A DNA stretch of 64,000 nt from a bacterium (GTDB lineage Bacteria; Armatimonadota; Abditibacteriia; Abditibacteriales; Abditibacteriaceae): the NCBI GenBank assembly GCA_004172935.1, contig SDZD01000009.1, forward strand, positions 1 to 64,000, given 5' to 3'. The notes beneath the pieces were generated by a model. The model was not told the DNA's origin. It did no database searches and saw only the letters and a program-made list of their open reading frames with translations. A program made the position numbers and the translations under genes. This document shows positions 1 through 10,886 of this stretch, in pieces (positions within the stretch are counted from its first letter, which is position 1; every line of letters begins with the position of its first letter).

Positions 1-1
1 C

Positions 2-1936
2 CCTAATGTATTGCTCATTCTGGCCGACGACCTGGGTTGGTCTGATTTGGGTTGCTATGGCGGCGAAATAAAAACTCCCAACATCGACGCCCTCGCGAAT
101 GAAGGTTTGCGCTTCACTCAATGCTACAACTCGGCGCGTTGCTGCCCTTCGCGCGCTTCGCTCCTCACGGGACTTGTTCCCAACCAGGCAGGCATTCGCG
201 ATATGTCGGGCCAACTTTCCGACCGCGCCGTCACTTTGGCCGAAGTTCTAGGCGATGCGGGTTACAGCACATCAATGGTTGGCAAATGGCATATAGGCGA
301 CCGCGTCACCCCTGTAAGCCGTGGCTTCAACGAATTCTACGGCATGATTGGCGGCTTCAACTCCTACTGGCAAGAACACCCATTCTACACTCGCCTCCCC
401 GCCGACCACACCAAACGCGACTACAAACCCGGCGAGTTCTATTCGACGAACGCCTTCGCCGACTACTCGATTGACTTTTTGACCCAGGCTCACGCCACTC
501 CCAATAAGCCCTGGTTCCAATATCTCGCGTTCAACGCCCCTCACTTCCCGCTCCATGCCCCCGAAGCGGACATCGCAAAATACGAATCCGTCTACGCGCA
601 AGGATGGGATAAAATTCGCGAAAGCCGTTTGGCTCGCATCAAAAAACTAGGACTCATTCCACAAAACGTGGAATTGACACCGCGCAGCAATATCCCCAAG
701 AACTGGGCCAACGCCCAGACGGGTTGGGCCGACAAAGACAATCCTGCATGGGATTCTCTGCCCGCCGACCGCCGCGCCGACCTCGCGCGCCGCATGGCGA
801 CCTATGCCGCCTGTGTAGACCGCATGGACCAGTCTGTCGGTCGCGTGGTGAATTACCTCAAACAAACCAATCAGTACGACAACACGCTGATCTTCTTCCT
901 ATCCGATAACGGCGCGTGTGCTGAGTGGGACCCATATGGCTTCGACCAGAGTTCCGGCCCCAAAAACATCTTGCACACAGGCGCAGCTCTCAAGGAAATC
1001 GGTACTCCCGAAAGCTATATCTCCTATGGCAGCGGTTGGGCGAACGCGGCCAATACCCCTTGGCGCTTGTACAAGCACTACGCTCAAGAAGGCGGCATCC
1101 GTACTCCGCTCATCGCGCATTGGCCCAAAGGCTTGAAAACGAAACCCGGCACGCTCATCACACAACCCGCTTCCATCATCGACTTCATGCCGACACTTTT
1201 GGAACTCGGAGGCGCAACCTATCCGAAAGAGCATAATGGTCAAGCCATCATCCCCACACGCGGCGCCAGCCTGACTCCCATCTTCAACGGGGGCCAAATT
1301 GCACCACGCACGCTTTATATGGAACACGAGGGCAACCGTATGGTGCGCGAGGGCGACTGGAAACTGGAAGCCATTGAAGGCAAACCGTGGGAACTCTACA
1401 ATCTGGCGAGCGACCCCACCGAAATGAAAGATTTGGCCGCAGGGCAAGCCGCACGTGTCGAGCGTATGAGCGCCGCCTGGGAAACATGGGCCGAAGAAAG
1501 CAACGTCAAAGCCAAAGGCGATAAATCTAGCCCACAACTTGTTGGCAAAGCCATCACCATCACCTGCTCGGTTACTCCCGAAGCCCCCAGCGGAGTCATT
1601 CTGGCACAGGGCGGTATTCAGCGCGGTTACGCTTTGCATCTAGACGAAGGCAAACCCGTTTTCAGCGTTCGTCAGCAAGGCGAACTCTACACCGCAGCCG
1701 CACCAACGGCTCCAGCCGGAAAGTTCACCATCGAAGCACACCTCGAAAAAGATGGTACCATGACACTGGCCGTCAATGGAGCAATCGTCGCTCGCGGCAA
1801 AGCGCCGGGAGTGTTCACCGTTCAGCCTCAAGACCCGTTGAGCATTGGCGAAGATGACCTGAGTGCTGTCGGCGATTACAAATCGCCCAACCCACTCAAA
1901 GGTAAAGTCGAAAACGTCAAAGTCGATACCAAATAA
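2..1936 (+). CDS. Sulfatase (arylsulfatase family), 5' end cut by window edge
   Basis: Frame is open to the window edge (PNVLLILADDLGWSDLGCYGG). CxPSR active-site motif (ARCCPSRASLLTG), DNGA and GGIRTPLIAHWP motifs typical of the sulfatase fold. Terminator hairpin follows. Confidence 0.93.
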   Translation, partial: PNVLLILADDLGWSDLGCYGGEIKTPNIDALANEGLRFTQCYNSARCCPSRASLLTGLVPNQAGIRDMSGQLSDRAVTLAEVLGDAGYSTSMVGKWHIGDRVTPVSRGFNEFYGMIGGFNSYWQEHPFYTRLPADHTKRDYKPGEFYSTNAFADYSIDFLTQAHATPNKPWFQYLAFNAPHFPLHAPEADIAKYESVYAQGWDKIRESRLARIKKLGLIPQNVELTPRSNIPKNWANAQTGWADKDNPAWDSLPADRRADLARRMATYAACVDRMDQSVGRVVNYLKQTNQYDNTLIFFLSDNGACAEWDPYGFDQSSGPKNILHTGAALKEIGTPESYISYGSGWANAANTPWRLYKHYAQEGGIRTPLIAHWPKGLKTKPGTLITQPASIIDFMPTLLELGGATYPKEHNGQAIIPTRGASLTPIFNGGQIAPRTLYMEHEGNRMVREGDWKLEAIEGKPWELYNLASDPTEMKDLAAGQAARVERMSAAWETWAEESNVKAKGDKSSPQLVGKAITITCSVTPEAPSGVILAQGGIQRGYALHLDEGKPVFSVRQQGELYTAAAPTAPAGKFTIEAHLEKDGTMTLAVNGAIVARGKAPGVFTVQPQDPLSIGEDDLSAVGDYKSPNPLKGKVENVKVDTK

Positions 1937-1971
1937 TAGCGTCTGACCGCAACGGTTCTGGATTGAAATCT

Positions 1972-2016
1972 AAAAAGAGGGGATGCCAAAATAAGATTTG
2001 GCATCCCCTCTTTTAT
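1972..2016. terminator. Intrinsic (bidirectional-looking) terminator
   Basis: aaaaagaggggatgccaaa-ataag-atttggcatcccctctttta: long perfect stem with A and T tracts. Confidence 0.85.
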
Positions 2017-2302
2017 TTCATGGCAGCAAAAATCAGCGGGAAAATCACAGCCACCAATCTCCTTGAGTAAATTCTCATAGAATTGCCACCTCGGCGGAGA
2101 TAAAGCCATGCAACAGTCTTATTGACATTCTCAAACGGGTTTGAATGCAACTAGAGTTGGGCAAAGCAAACATAGGCGTTGTTACCATGCCACGAGTGTC
2201 TTCTGAGTAGGAAAAACTGAGTTGAACAGCGAAGAAAGTCCCAGGTTCGGCTTCCCTTTTCTGTAACCTTCGCGTGTTTAGGCGCTCTAAAACGCCACAA
2301 TC

Positions 2303-3916
2303 GTGACTTCTACTCCAGATTCTCCATCACAGACGCCCCCCTCTTCAACAAAACGCTCGATTGCACGAGCCACTATTGGTATTGGTGCCTTTCATATGGT
2401 GCGTCTGCTCATTGGTTTTGCAACGCAGCCGCTCATAGCCAATAACCTTGGTTTGCTCAAACAAGCCGACATCTACGCAGTTGCAACCGACATCGTTTCC
2501 AGCCTGTGGCTTTTCTTCGAGAAAACCATCAACGGCGCGATATTGCCGATATTCCAGCGCTCTTTGAAGCAAGACGGCGAAAGCGCCGCCTGGAAATTTG
2601 CTTCTGCGACTCTGTTCATTACGCTTCTGGCAACGATTATAGTGGCACCAATCGCATGGTTCACCATGCCCACGATTGTTGATCTCTATTCCCAGAAAGC
2701 CTCAATTGACCAACGCGAACTTACTGTACAGATTGCGCGCCTCGGACTATCAGGGCTGGGCTTCCTCACCATCTCATCGCTCACCTACGTCTATCTCAAT
2801 GCCTATAAGCGCTTTGCCGCTGCGGCATTGGGCGATGCGTTATGGAAATTGGGAATCTTAATTTCGGCAGTATGGGCACTCGTATCTCACGCCCCCATTC
2901 ATGAAGTTCTCCCCATCCTCACCTATGGCTTCATTCTAGGCAGCGTTCTCAAACTCGCCCCCCATTTGTGGGCGCTTCGTAGTCATCTCCGTAATATCTC
3001 ATTTAAAATCGATTGGAGTGACCCACGCTTAAAGCAAGCTGCACTGTTAGCCATTCCACTATTCTTAGGCGTGGTCACCAGCGAGGGCCGCGATGTATTC
3101 CGTAACTGGATAGCCGACTCTCCTCTCATTACTAACGTCGAAGGTTCTCGCGCCGCGCTCAAGTTCTCGCGTACCATCACTTCCGCCCTTATTCAGGTCT
3201 TTCCCTACGCGCTCTCCATCGGTATTTTCCCCTACCTTGCCGACCTCGCCATCAATAAAGACAAAGAGGGATTCACCGAAACAATCGTCGGGGCATTGCG
3301 CGCCTGTTTGTTCGTATTCGCTCCAATCACCGCCATTCTTATCGTCATGCAAGTTCCCATCTTGCGTGCTGTGTGGGAAGGCGGGCGCTTCACAACCAAA
3401 GACACGTTAGTTTTAGCGGCTCCATTCACAGCCTATTCTCTTGGCTTGATTGGCCTAGCCTGTGAAAACGTACTCAACCAGTCATTCTATGCCCAAACCA
3501 AGGCATGGATGCCGACTGTGATTGGCTTAGGAACAACAGCACTCTTTATCATCGCCGCAACTCTGGGCGTTAACTGGGGCTGGGGTTTGGCAGCTATTGC
3601 CGGAGCCGAATCGCTTTCAAAAACGGTGAAGTGCCTGACGATGTGGGGAATGCTACGCCCCAGCCTCTCCAAGCTCAAAACGGGCGAGAACATGCTGTTC
3701 CTCGGCAAAATTATCGTGGCCTCTCTCGTGGCGGCATTGCTGTCGCGCCTGTTGGTTGGCGTGATTACCCCGGCAGAAGGCGTAGCTCGCTTCAAATTGA
3801 AGATGCTGATGGCTGTCGGCATTGCCGGTATGGTGGGCATGATCTCCTATGGCGCACTTTCGGTATTGATGCGCGTCGAAGAAATGTCCTTCGTCAACAA
3901 ACTTCGCCGCCGTTAA
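2303..3916 (+). CDS. murJ: MurJ/MviN-family lipid II flippase-like membrane protein
   Basis: 537 aa polytopic protein. Family-like segments include ANNLGLLKQADIYAVA, FPYALSIGIFPYLADLA and VLNQSFYAQTKAWMPT. Confidence 0.75.
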   Translation: MTSTPDSPSQTPPSSTKRSIARATIGIGAFHMVRLLIGFATQPLIANNLGLLKQADIYAVATDIVSSLWLFFEKTINGAILPIFQRSLKQDGESAAWKFASATLFITLLATIIVAPIAWFTMPTIVDLYSQKASIDQRELTVQIARLGLSGLGFLTISSLTYVYLNAYKRFAAAALGDALWKLGILISAVWALVSHAPIHEVLPILTYGFILGSVLKLAPHLWALRSHLRNISFKIDWSDPRLKQAALLAIPLFLGVVTSEGRDVFRNWIADSPLITNVEGSRAALKFSRTITSALIQVFPYALSIGIFPYLADLAINKDKEGFTETIVGALRACLFVFAPITAILIVMQVPILRAVWEGGRFTTKDTLVLAAPFTAYSLGLIGLACENVLNQSFYAQTKAWMPTVIGLGTTALFIIAATLGVNWGWGLAAIAGAESLSKTVKCLTMWGMLRPSLSKLKTGENMLFLGKIIVASLVAALLSRLLVGVITPAEGVARFKLKMLMAVGIAGMVGMISYGALSVLMRVEEMSFVNKLRRR

Positions 3917-3942
3917 TAATTGGCGCAAAGCGAATAAATGCC

Positions 3943-3978
3943 AAAGGCCATCCCGATTATTCGGGATGGCCTTTTTTT
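3943..3978. terminator. Intrinsic terminator between convergent genes
   Basis: aaaggccatcccgattattcgggatggcctttttttgt. Confidence 0.85.
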
Positions 3979-3991
3979 GTCAATCGCTTAC

Positions 3992-5179
3992 TTAGCGGAG
4001 AATTGGCTGTCTGAGGATGCGCTCGTTAATGTTGGGCATGATGAGCAAAGTGGGCGAGACTTTACGGATGAAGTAGCCGTATTTCGCGTAGGTACGGATG
4101 TAGTCATACGACAGGTATGCATAGCCGCTGTGCCCGAAACCGCTACCCCACGAGTTCTTCACGATGAAGTAATCGCCGAGGGCGTTATAGCCGCAGATCA
4201 ACATAGCGTGGCCTCCACGCGAGGCAGCCGGTTGATTGGTGTTGGGGTCAATAACAACATCCAAAACACCTTGAGCATTGGCGCTTCCCCAGGCGACATG
4301 GGTTCCGAGAACGATGTTCTTACCGGAGCGCAACAGGCTCTCAAGATAGCGAGGATTTTTGATGGAAGCTGCACCAGAGGGTCCACCATCGCCGATCAAT
4401 TGTGCATCGGTAATCTTGTATTTTTTCGCGGTTGCGGCAGCGGCGGGTGGCACGGTGTTGCAAGCTGGAGCCGACAGTGTGTAATTCCAAACGCTTTCCG
4501 TCACAGTGCCATCTCCCAGATAAGCGGCGGCATCAGTCGTCTTGATGCCAGCATCACAGGCCTGACGATTTTCTTTGCGCATGAACAAGTCGTTGGTGTA
4601 TTGTTCGGAAAGGTCGTTGGGAATCGAGGCGAAAATCTCCATCGCAGCATTCGAAGCGAAGGCTACACAGGTTCCGCGATTCCCTTGATCTTTGATGGAT
4701 GTCATCGAAGGGCGGTGATCAACGCTAAGCGGAATAAAAATTTGAGGGTTGATCTGAAAAACGCTCTGTCGAACAATATCAGTGGCTTTCGCAGCTCGGA
4801 TATAAGGCGCATCGTCGGCGACTTCGGGAGGTAACTGGGAGGTATCAGCCTGTGGGGCACCTTCCATCATGCTGAGCGGCAGCAATTGTTTCTCCTCACC
4901 ATTAGCCAGCTTGATGAAAGGCAAGTTCTTTTTCACCAAGAAATTACGGTCCAAATCAGCGGCAGAAACGCGGAGTTTGTTGGCTTGCAGTTTGGACAAC
5001 AAAGCTGGTTGTATCTGAACCTGCAATTTAGGCAGATTACGGATTTGCAGGTTAGGTTGTGCTGTAGCAGAAGAGTGCAAAAACGAAGGTACAGCAATGG
5101 CAACAGCGATAGCAGCGCAAAGCGCAATCCCAGCACGGCGCCCGGCAACGGCGCTAACGGAGTATGGAAAGGTTTTCAT
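3992..5179 (-). CDS. Secreted papain-like (C1A) cysteine protease
   Basis: Signal-peptide-like N-terminus. SIKDQGNRGTCVAFASNAAME (Q...C), GGHAMLICGYN (H) and VKNSWGSGFGHSGYAYLSYDY (N) match the C1A catalytic motifs. Confidence 0.9.
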   Translation of the reverse strand: MKTFPYSVSAVAGRRAGIALCAAIAVAIAVPSFLHSSATAQPNLQIRNLPKLQVQIQPALLSKLQANKLRVSAADLDRNFLVKKNLPFIKLANGEEKQLLPLSMMEGAPQADTSQLPPEVADDAPYIRAAKATDIVRQSVFQINPQIFIPLSVDHRPSMTSIKDQGNRGTCVAFASNAAMEIFASIPNDLSEQYTNDLFMRKENRQACDAGIKTTDAAAYLGDGTVTESVWNYTLSAPACNTVPPAAAATAKKYKITDAQLIGDGGPSGAASIKNPRYLESLLRSGKNIVLGTHVAWGSANAQGVLDVVIDPNTNQPAASRGGHAMLICGYNALGDYFIVKNSWGSGFGHSGYAYLSYDYIRTYAKYGYFIRKVSPTLLIMPNINERILRQPILR

Positions 5180-5514
5180 GATTTTCCCGAAAACAAAAGA
5201 GGCTGTGATTTCAGAATTGATACTGAATTTGGCCCAAAACTTCTAACACGGCGAGTACCTTATCAGGCGAGTATGTTTACAATTCGAGAAAGCTATTTGT
5301 GATTATAAACTGTGTCTTCACGGACTACCAGCTTTCTCGCAGTAAAAAAATATGCTCGGACTCTACTAACAAGGAACTTTATCTCATCACAAAATCAGTA
5401 CTGGTTTCGGTAAATTCGACTGTATAGTCTTTTCAGTCGTTCACTTTATTTTTGAAAGTTCCCAGTTTTTTTTCGCACTGTCGGGAACTGTACACAACCC
5501 ATCGCATGGCGCCC

Positions 5515-6957
5515 TTATTCCTCGCGTGCTTCAAAGAAGCGTGTGAAACGGGCACCAAATGCTTGCGCCATGCTTCCTCCCACTTCCAAAACAGCTTCGC
5601 GCGTCGGGGTGGCATCTTCCTCTTCTAACTTGGGCGCTATCCACAGGGCGTTTATCAGTCGCGGCAGCAATGAGAAGGCGAAAACAACGTGGAAGTTGAC
5701 GAAACTAAGCCCAGCGAAGTCGAAATGCCAGTTGTCCAAATGCTCTGCCACGAATCCACCAGCCGTAGAAGATATAGCGAAGCTCACTCCTGCGCATAGA
5801 GAAAAGAGCGCGGTCATTGTAGGACGCGGCAGGTGCGGACAGGCACGGGTAATGAAATTCATGTTCGAGATTTCATAGGCAGCTGAAAATGCCCCCGATA
5901 AGAAAATTACGACTGCCACCGCGAGGATGTTCTCTGGTGTCGCCAGTAGCCACGCGATGGGAACAAAAATCATGAACAGCGAGGCAAAGCGCAGCATTGG
6001 GCGCGTGCCGTGAACTTTGGCGATGCGCCCCCACATAGGAGCCGATAAAGCGATACCGATTAATGGGCCAATGGTCAATAACAGCCCGGTCTGGGTACGA
6101 GAGAGTTCCAGATATTCTAAACAAAAGAGAAATGTTAATGGCCCAGTCGTGGCAAAACCGATCATAGAGAGGGTGGTGAATGCGAGATAATTACGCACCT
6201 GACGCTCACGCAGCGGGGCTTTTAGCGACTCCAACAAGGGAGGTTTATCTTCGTGCTTCTTCTCGCTCGCGGTGTGGTGGACTCCGAAGAAGACGGCAAT
6301 ATCAATGACGCCACAAACCGCCGCAACTGCCAGAATCGCGCTGTAGAGCTGCAAGGGAGGAATAGTCCCATTCGTCCACTCTTTGACGAGTGCGCCCTGA
6401 TCGGCGACAAACCCGCCAAGCAATACAGCCCCGATGCCCGCGACGGTTCCGACTTGATGGCGCTTTGCCCAAAAACTGGGGCCGACGCGCCCCGGCACGA
6501 GTTCGCTCATCCAAACGAAGAACGACGGGCCTGTGAATGCCTGAAATATGCTGGACAACACCACACAGGCCACGAAAACGGGCACCAAATAAGGGCGGGG
6601 TAAAATTGTGGGGGCGAAGCGATGGACGAAAGGCAGTACAGCAGCCACCACCCACAAACTGCGGCAAATAAGCCCCGCCCACAACATCATGCTGCGCGCG
6701 GTGATACGCCCTTCGAGCATACGCGCGGCGACCAATTGCAAGAACCCCATGAGCGGGTAAACACCCGCCAGAAAACCAAATATCCCTTCGGAAAGCCCCA
6801 ACTGGCGTGCAAAGGAGGCATAAACCGGCCCCGCCGACAATTGGAAAAATACAGTACCAAACGCCCAACCTGTGATGACGCGGCTCATCGAAAGCCGAAT
6901 GTCATCGCCGCGTAAACGAGGCGACTCAGCAGCAGATGTGGGTAAAACCCCTTGCAT
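5515..6957 (-). CDS. MFS transporter
   Basis: 480 aa, about 12 hydrophobic segments, MFS-like architecture (LAGVYPLMGFLQLVAARMLEGR, TIGPLIGIALSAPMWGRIAKVHGTRPML). Confidence 0.8.
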   Translation of the reverse strand: MQGVLPTSAAESPRLRGDDIRLSMSRVITGWAFGTVFFQLSAGPVYASFARQLGLSEGIFGFLAGVYPLMGFLQLVAARMLEGRITARSMMLWAGLICRSLWVVAAVLPFVHRFAPTILPRPYLVPVFVACVVLSSIFQAFTGPSFFVWMSELVPGRVGPSFWAKRHQVGTVAGIGAVLLGGFVADQGALVKEWTNGTIPPLQLYSAILAVAAVCGVIDIAVFFGVHHTASEKKHEDKPPLLESLKAPLRERQVRNYLAFTTLSMIGFATTGPLTFLFCLEYLELSRTQTGLLLTIGPLIGIALSAPMWGRIAKVHGTRPMLRFASLFMIFVPIAWLLATPENILAVAVVIFLSGAFSAAYEISNMNFITRACPHLPRPTMTALFSLCAGVSFAISSTAGGFVAEHLDNWHFDFAGLSFVNFHVVFAFSLLPRLINALWIAPKLEEEDATPTREAVLEVGGSMAQAFGARFTRFFEAREE

Positions 6958-7043
6958 GACTGCCTGTATTCCCCAATCTAAGCGCCTACAACAACCTTCC
7001 TTTTCCTTGTTGCTTTATTGTCATGGGCTTTCCACTCAGAGAA

Positions 7044-8543
7044 TCACGGCATCGGGGCGCGGATATGCCCATCGACAGAAGGCGAACCGGGGTTACTTCC
7101 CAGTCCCAGCGTGTCCCAGATGGAGTCGATTTTTGCGACTGTTCCTTTGTCCATTTTCACGACTTCTGGCCATTCGCGCATGTGGCCTTCGCTCGGCCAC
7201 TTTTTGGTGGCGTCGATGCCCATTTTGGTGCCGAAACCGACTGTAGGCGCGCTGTGGTCGAGAGAGTCGATGGGACCTTTGACGATTTGCACGTCGCGTC
7301 CGGGATCGAAGTTGTTGGTGACACGCCAGATTACCTCGCTCATGTTGTGAACGTCCACATCGTCATCGACCACAATGATGATTTTGGAGAACATGAGTTG
7401 ACCTAAGCCCCATAGCGCGTGCATGGCTTTATAGGCGTGATTGGGGTAACGCTTTTTGATGGAGACGATGCACAGGTGATGGAAAGTTGCTTCAACAGGC
7501 AAGTGCATATCGACCAATTCGGGGAGTTGAGTTTTGATGAGCGGAAGGAAGATTTGCCCAACGGCTTTGCCCAAATAACCATCTTCCATTGGCGGGATTC
7601 CCACGATGGTCGCCGGATAGATGGGGCGCTTGCGGCGCGTGATGCACTTGACGCGAAACACCGGGTAGTCTTCGATGGGGGTGTAGTAGCCGGTGTGATC
7701 GCCAAAGGGGCCTTCAGGGCGCATTTCTCCGGGTCGGATAGTGCCCTCAATGACGTACTCACAGTCGGCGGGCACTTCGACATCAATGGTTTCGCATTTG
7801 ACCATCTCGACGGGTTTGCCGCGTAAGAATCCGGCGAAAATCATCTCGTCTATTTCTTCAGGCAAAGGAGCGAGGGCACAAAATGGCAGGCAGGGGTCGC
7901 CGCCAAGGCAGACTGCGGCTTCGATGGGCTGGTCGCCCGCTTCACGTTGATGCTGGGCGCCGACCTTGTGGATTTGCCAGTGCATTCCGGTGGTGTTTTT
8001 ATCGTAGACCTGCACGCGATACATTCCGACATTACGACGCCTATTGTTGGGATTATGGGTGAAGACCATCGGAAGAGTCACGAATGGGCCGCCATCATCC
8101 GGCCAACAGGTCAAGACGGGGAGTTCGCTCAAGTCGATGTCGTCGCCCTTTAAAATGACTTCCTTACAGGGGCCATCTTTGGGGCGCTTGATACCGAGCG
8201 AAGAGATGGTGGGGAGCATTTGCAGCCCCATTTTCGCCATACCGACCAACGAGTTCGGCGGGCGAGTGCCGATGAGTTCGGTAATGCGCTGGGCGATGTT
8301 TTCGGGCTTATCGTGAAGGGCGAGAGCCAGACGATTGTGTGAACCGAACAAACCGATGGCAACAGGGACTTCGGGGTTCTCGCGCACGCGGTCGAAGATG
8401 AGGGCGGGGCCAGCCGCTTTCACGACACGGTCGGCGATTTCGGTGATTTCGAGATGCTTGGAAACGGGGACGCCGATGCGCCGAAGCTCGCCGATTTTAT
8501 CGACTTCTTTGATAAACGATGGTAGGTCGTGCGGTTGAGGCAT
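7044..8543 (-). CDS. ubiD: UbiD-family (de)carboxylase
   Basis: 499 aa. EGPFGDHTGYYTP and IVGIPPMEDGYLGKA are characteristic UbiD-family motifs. Confidence 0.92.
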   Translation of the reverse strand: MPQPHDLPSFIKEVDKIGELRRIGVPVSKHLEITEIADRVVKAAGPALIFDRVRENPEVPVAIGLFGSHNRLALALHDKPENIAQRITELIGTRPPNSLVGMAKMGLQMLPTISSLGIKRPKDGPCKEVILKGDDIDLSELPVLTCWPDDGGPFVTLPMVFTHNPNNRRRNVGMYRVQVYDKNTTGMHWQIHKVGAQHQREAGDQPIEAAVCLGGDPCLPFCALAPLPEEIDEMIFAGFLRGKPVEMVKCETIDVEVPADCEYVIEGTIRPGEMRPEGPFGDHTGYYTPIEDYPVFRVKCITRRKRPIYPATIVGIPPMEDGYLGKAVGQIFLPLIKTQLPELVDMHLPVEATFHHLCIVSIKKRYPNHAYKAMHALWGLGQLMFSKIIIVVDDDVDVHNMSEVIWRVTNNFDPGRDVQIVKGPIDSLDHSAPTVGFGTKMGIDATKKWPSEGHMREWPEVVKMDKGTVAKIDSIWDTLGLGSNPGSPSVDGHIRAPMP

Positions 8544-8620
8544 ATGAATTGGAGTGAGTTTGGGCTACTCGCGCGCCAACAAATGTGAAAACTCAGTTCT
8601 ATGCCTCTTGTGGGCGAAGT

Positions 8621-8658
8621 AAAAAGGCCGCTCGATTTTAAAATCGAGCGGCCTTTTT
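8621..8658. terminator. Intrinsic terminator
   Basis: aaaaaggccgctcgatttt-aaaatcgagcggccttttt. Confidence 0.9.
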
Positions 8659-8670
8659 GGGGGGTGGGGT

Positions 8671-8889
8671 TTAGTTGCCTGAACCCTTAATGGTGTTGCC
8701 GAGGTTTTCGAGGGCGTTGCCGATAGCTTCTTTGGCATCGCCGAGGGCTTGTTGGGCTTGGCCCTTTACTTCCTGGCCTTTGCCTTCGGCTTGAAGGCTC
8801 TCGTTATCGGTTGCATCGCCAACAACTTGTTTGGCATTGCCTACAGCTTCATTCACGTTTCCGCGTACTTTGTCATCTACTTGGCTCAT
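8671..8889 (-). CDS. CsbD-family stress-response protein
   Basis: 72 aa; KVRGNVNEAVGNAKQVVGDATDNESLQAEGKGQEVKGQAQQALGDAKEAI matches the CsbD-like composition and repeat pattern. Confidence 0.88.
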   Translation of the reverse strand: MSQVDDKVRGNVNEAVGNAKQVVGDATDNESLQAEGKGQEVKGQAQQALGDAKEAIGNALENLGNTIKGSGN

Positions 8890-8945
8890 GGTATTAATCC
8901 TCCTAAGTGGATGACAACTAGTACCGCAATTTGCGCGCCGACTTA

Positions 8946-10634
8946 TTAACGGGCGCGGCGACGTGCGAATTTATCGCGCAGCCAAGCCCATTCGGGAATC
9001 TCGAAACGGCTGGCCGATGAGGTGAAGACGAAGATGGCGACGACACCCGTCCAGACCAATAGCAGGACTTGCGAACCCTTGGTTTCGCCGACCAGAGGAC
9101 GAGCAATCAATAGTGCGAGCAGACCCGCGACGCCCATCAGAAAGCAGGAAACGAAAGTGCGAACCAGAGTCCCGGCGATGCGGTCTATGCCCAGAGGCGC
9201 GTTGTAGCGCTTGTTTTTCAAGCGGTGGTCGAGCAGAATGAGGAGGCCAACAAACTGGCCCGCTGCGCCAACGGAAGTCGCGAATGCTAAGCCCGCAATG
9301 CCAAAGCCCATTTTCTTGAGGACAGCGCAGAGGCCGATATACAGCACGGTTAGAATCGTGCCATAGATGGTTGGGGTACGGGTATCGCCAAGGGCGTAGA
9401 AACCACGCGCCACGAACGCCTGAGCGCCCCAGGCGAAGAGGCCAACGTTGAACATGGCGAAGCAGCGTGCGGTGTCTTCGATGGCGGCGGTGCGATTGAA
9501 ATTGCCCCAGCCGAAGATGAGGGAGACGATTGGCTCGGCCCACAGCACGAGGAGCACCGAAACGGGCAAGGTGATGAACAGGAGACGGCGCAAACCTGTG
9601 CGTAGGAACTCGGAAAAGGTACGAAAATCGCCGACAGCCACTTTAGACGCCAGAAAGGGGAAGGCGGCGACGGCGGCAGCCTGTCCGAGCAGACCCTGAG
9701 CGGCGATCATCAGGCGGTTGGCGTTGTCGATGCGAGAAAATTCGCCAGCGGGCAAATCGGAAGTGAAAAACTGCACAACCCACACATCCACCACCGGGAA
9801 GGAGACACCGATCATGATGGGGATGGCGAGTTTGAAGAAACGAATGACCGAGGGGTTAGCGAGGTCGATGCGAAAGCTGAAGCGGGGGCGCTGAGCAGCG
9901 GGGCCAGTTCGCAGTGCGATGAGAGGTAGCAGGAAATTGCCGATGAAGGCGCCCATGAGGATGCCAATGGAGAAGGAGAGAGGGTTGTGGGGCGATGAAC
10001 CGTAAGGCGCGGAGGCGAACCACATGGGGACGGCGACAATCATCGCGACGCTGTTGTAGAGCGCTCCCGTCCACCCCGATGCCCCGAATCGCTTGAAGGT
10101 GTTGAGAACAGCGGAAAACAAGCCCCCCAGATAAAAGAACAACTGAGCGGGAAGCATGATTCGCGTCATGGCGACCGCTGTCTCGAAGGTGCCCTCTTTA
10201 GTGGCGCTGGCTAGGCCGGGCTTGGTGATGACGATGATTTGCGGGGCAAATATCATCAGCAGGGCGGTTAGCACCACTAAAACAAAGCCCATCAGCGAGG
10301 CGAGGGCGGAGTAGAAGCGCCACGCCTGAGCCTCTTTACCTTTATCCCATAGCGAGGAAAAGAGGGGAATAAAGGTGAGCGACATGGCGCCGCCCGCAAC
10401 GAGGTAGTTAAGAAAGTCGGGGAGAGCGAAGGCGTATTTATAGGCGTCAGCGGCAAAGGGGGGGAGGAGTGCTGTAATGAGCGCACTCTGAAACAGGCCG
10501 ATGAAACGCGCCAAAAAGTACAGCGCCGACAGAATTAGAGCGGCCCGCAGGGGCGCCGTCGCCCGTGGTGCGGGTTTAGATGAGGGGACAGCGGACGAAT
10601 TCGACTGGACAACGGGCATTAATAGGCGGGTCAC
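8946..10634 (-). CDS. murJ: Lipid II flippase MurJ (MviN family)
   Basis: 562 aa; FQSALITALLPPFAADAYKYAFALPDFLNYLVAGGAMSLTFIPLFSSL and YALGDTRTPTIYGTI are MviN/MurJ hallmarks. Confidence 0.92.
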   Translation of the reverse strand: MTRLLMPVVQSNSSAVPSSKPAPRATAPLRAALILSALYFLARFIGLFQSALITALLPPFAADAYKYAFALPDFLNYLVAGGAMSLTFIPLFSSLWDKGKEAQAWRFYSALASLMGFVLVVLTALLMIFAPQIIVITKPGLASATKEGTFETAVAMTRIMLPAQLFFYLGGLFSAVLNTFKRFGASGWTGALYNSVAMIVAVPMWFASAPYGSSPHNPLSFSIGILMGAFIGNFLLPLIALRTGPAAQRPRFSFRIDLANPSVIRFFKLAIPIMIGVSFPVVDVWVVQFFTSDLPAGEFSRIDNANRLMIAAQGLLGQAAAVAAFPFLASKVAVGDFRTFSEFLRTGLRRLLFITLPVSVLLVLWAEPIVSLIFGWGNFNRTAAIEDTARCFAMFNVGLFAWGAQAFVARGFYALGDTRTPTIYGTILTVLYIGLCAVLKKMGFGIAGLAFATSVGAAGQFVGLLILLDHRLKNKRYNAPLGIDRIAGTLVRTFVSCFLMGVAGLLALLIARPLVGETKGSQVLLLVWTGVVAIFVFTSSASRFEIPEWAWLRDKFARRRAR

Positions 10635-10886
10635 ATTTTACCGTGATGGCAGAAATATCACGTTTGAGAGATTGCAGTAAAAACACAAAGGGAACGCAAT
10701 CAGGCTGAGAAAGCGGGGGGTTGGGTGGGGAGATTTCTTTCTGGGATTAGACCATTGGCAAAGAGCCATGGCTCGTTGGCATTAATGCATTTCGTTAGTA
10801 GTGTTAAGTGATGGGCGGCTTCGGGCGCAGGGAGCGCCTGGTGTGCGAGGTCGCGACGGCACCGATGATTTGCAACTGGCGCATCT

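Noticed and set aside
899-1639. 246-aa minus-strand ORF opposite the sulfatase
   Set aside because: Shadow ORF; no motif, and the sulfatase frame is clearly coding.
3938-4834. 298-aa plus-strand ORF opposite the papain-like protease
   Set aside because: Overlaps a terminator and lies antisense to a gene with all catalytic motifs.
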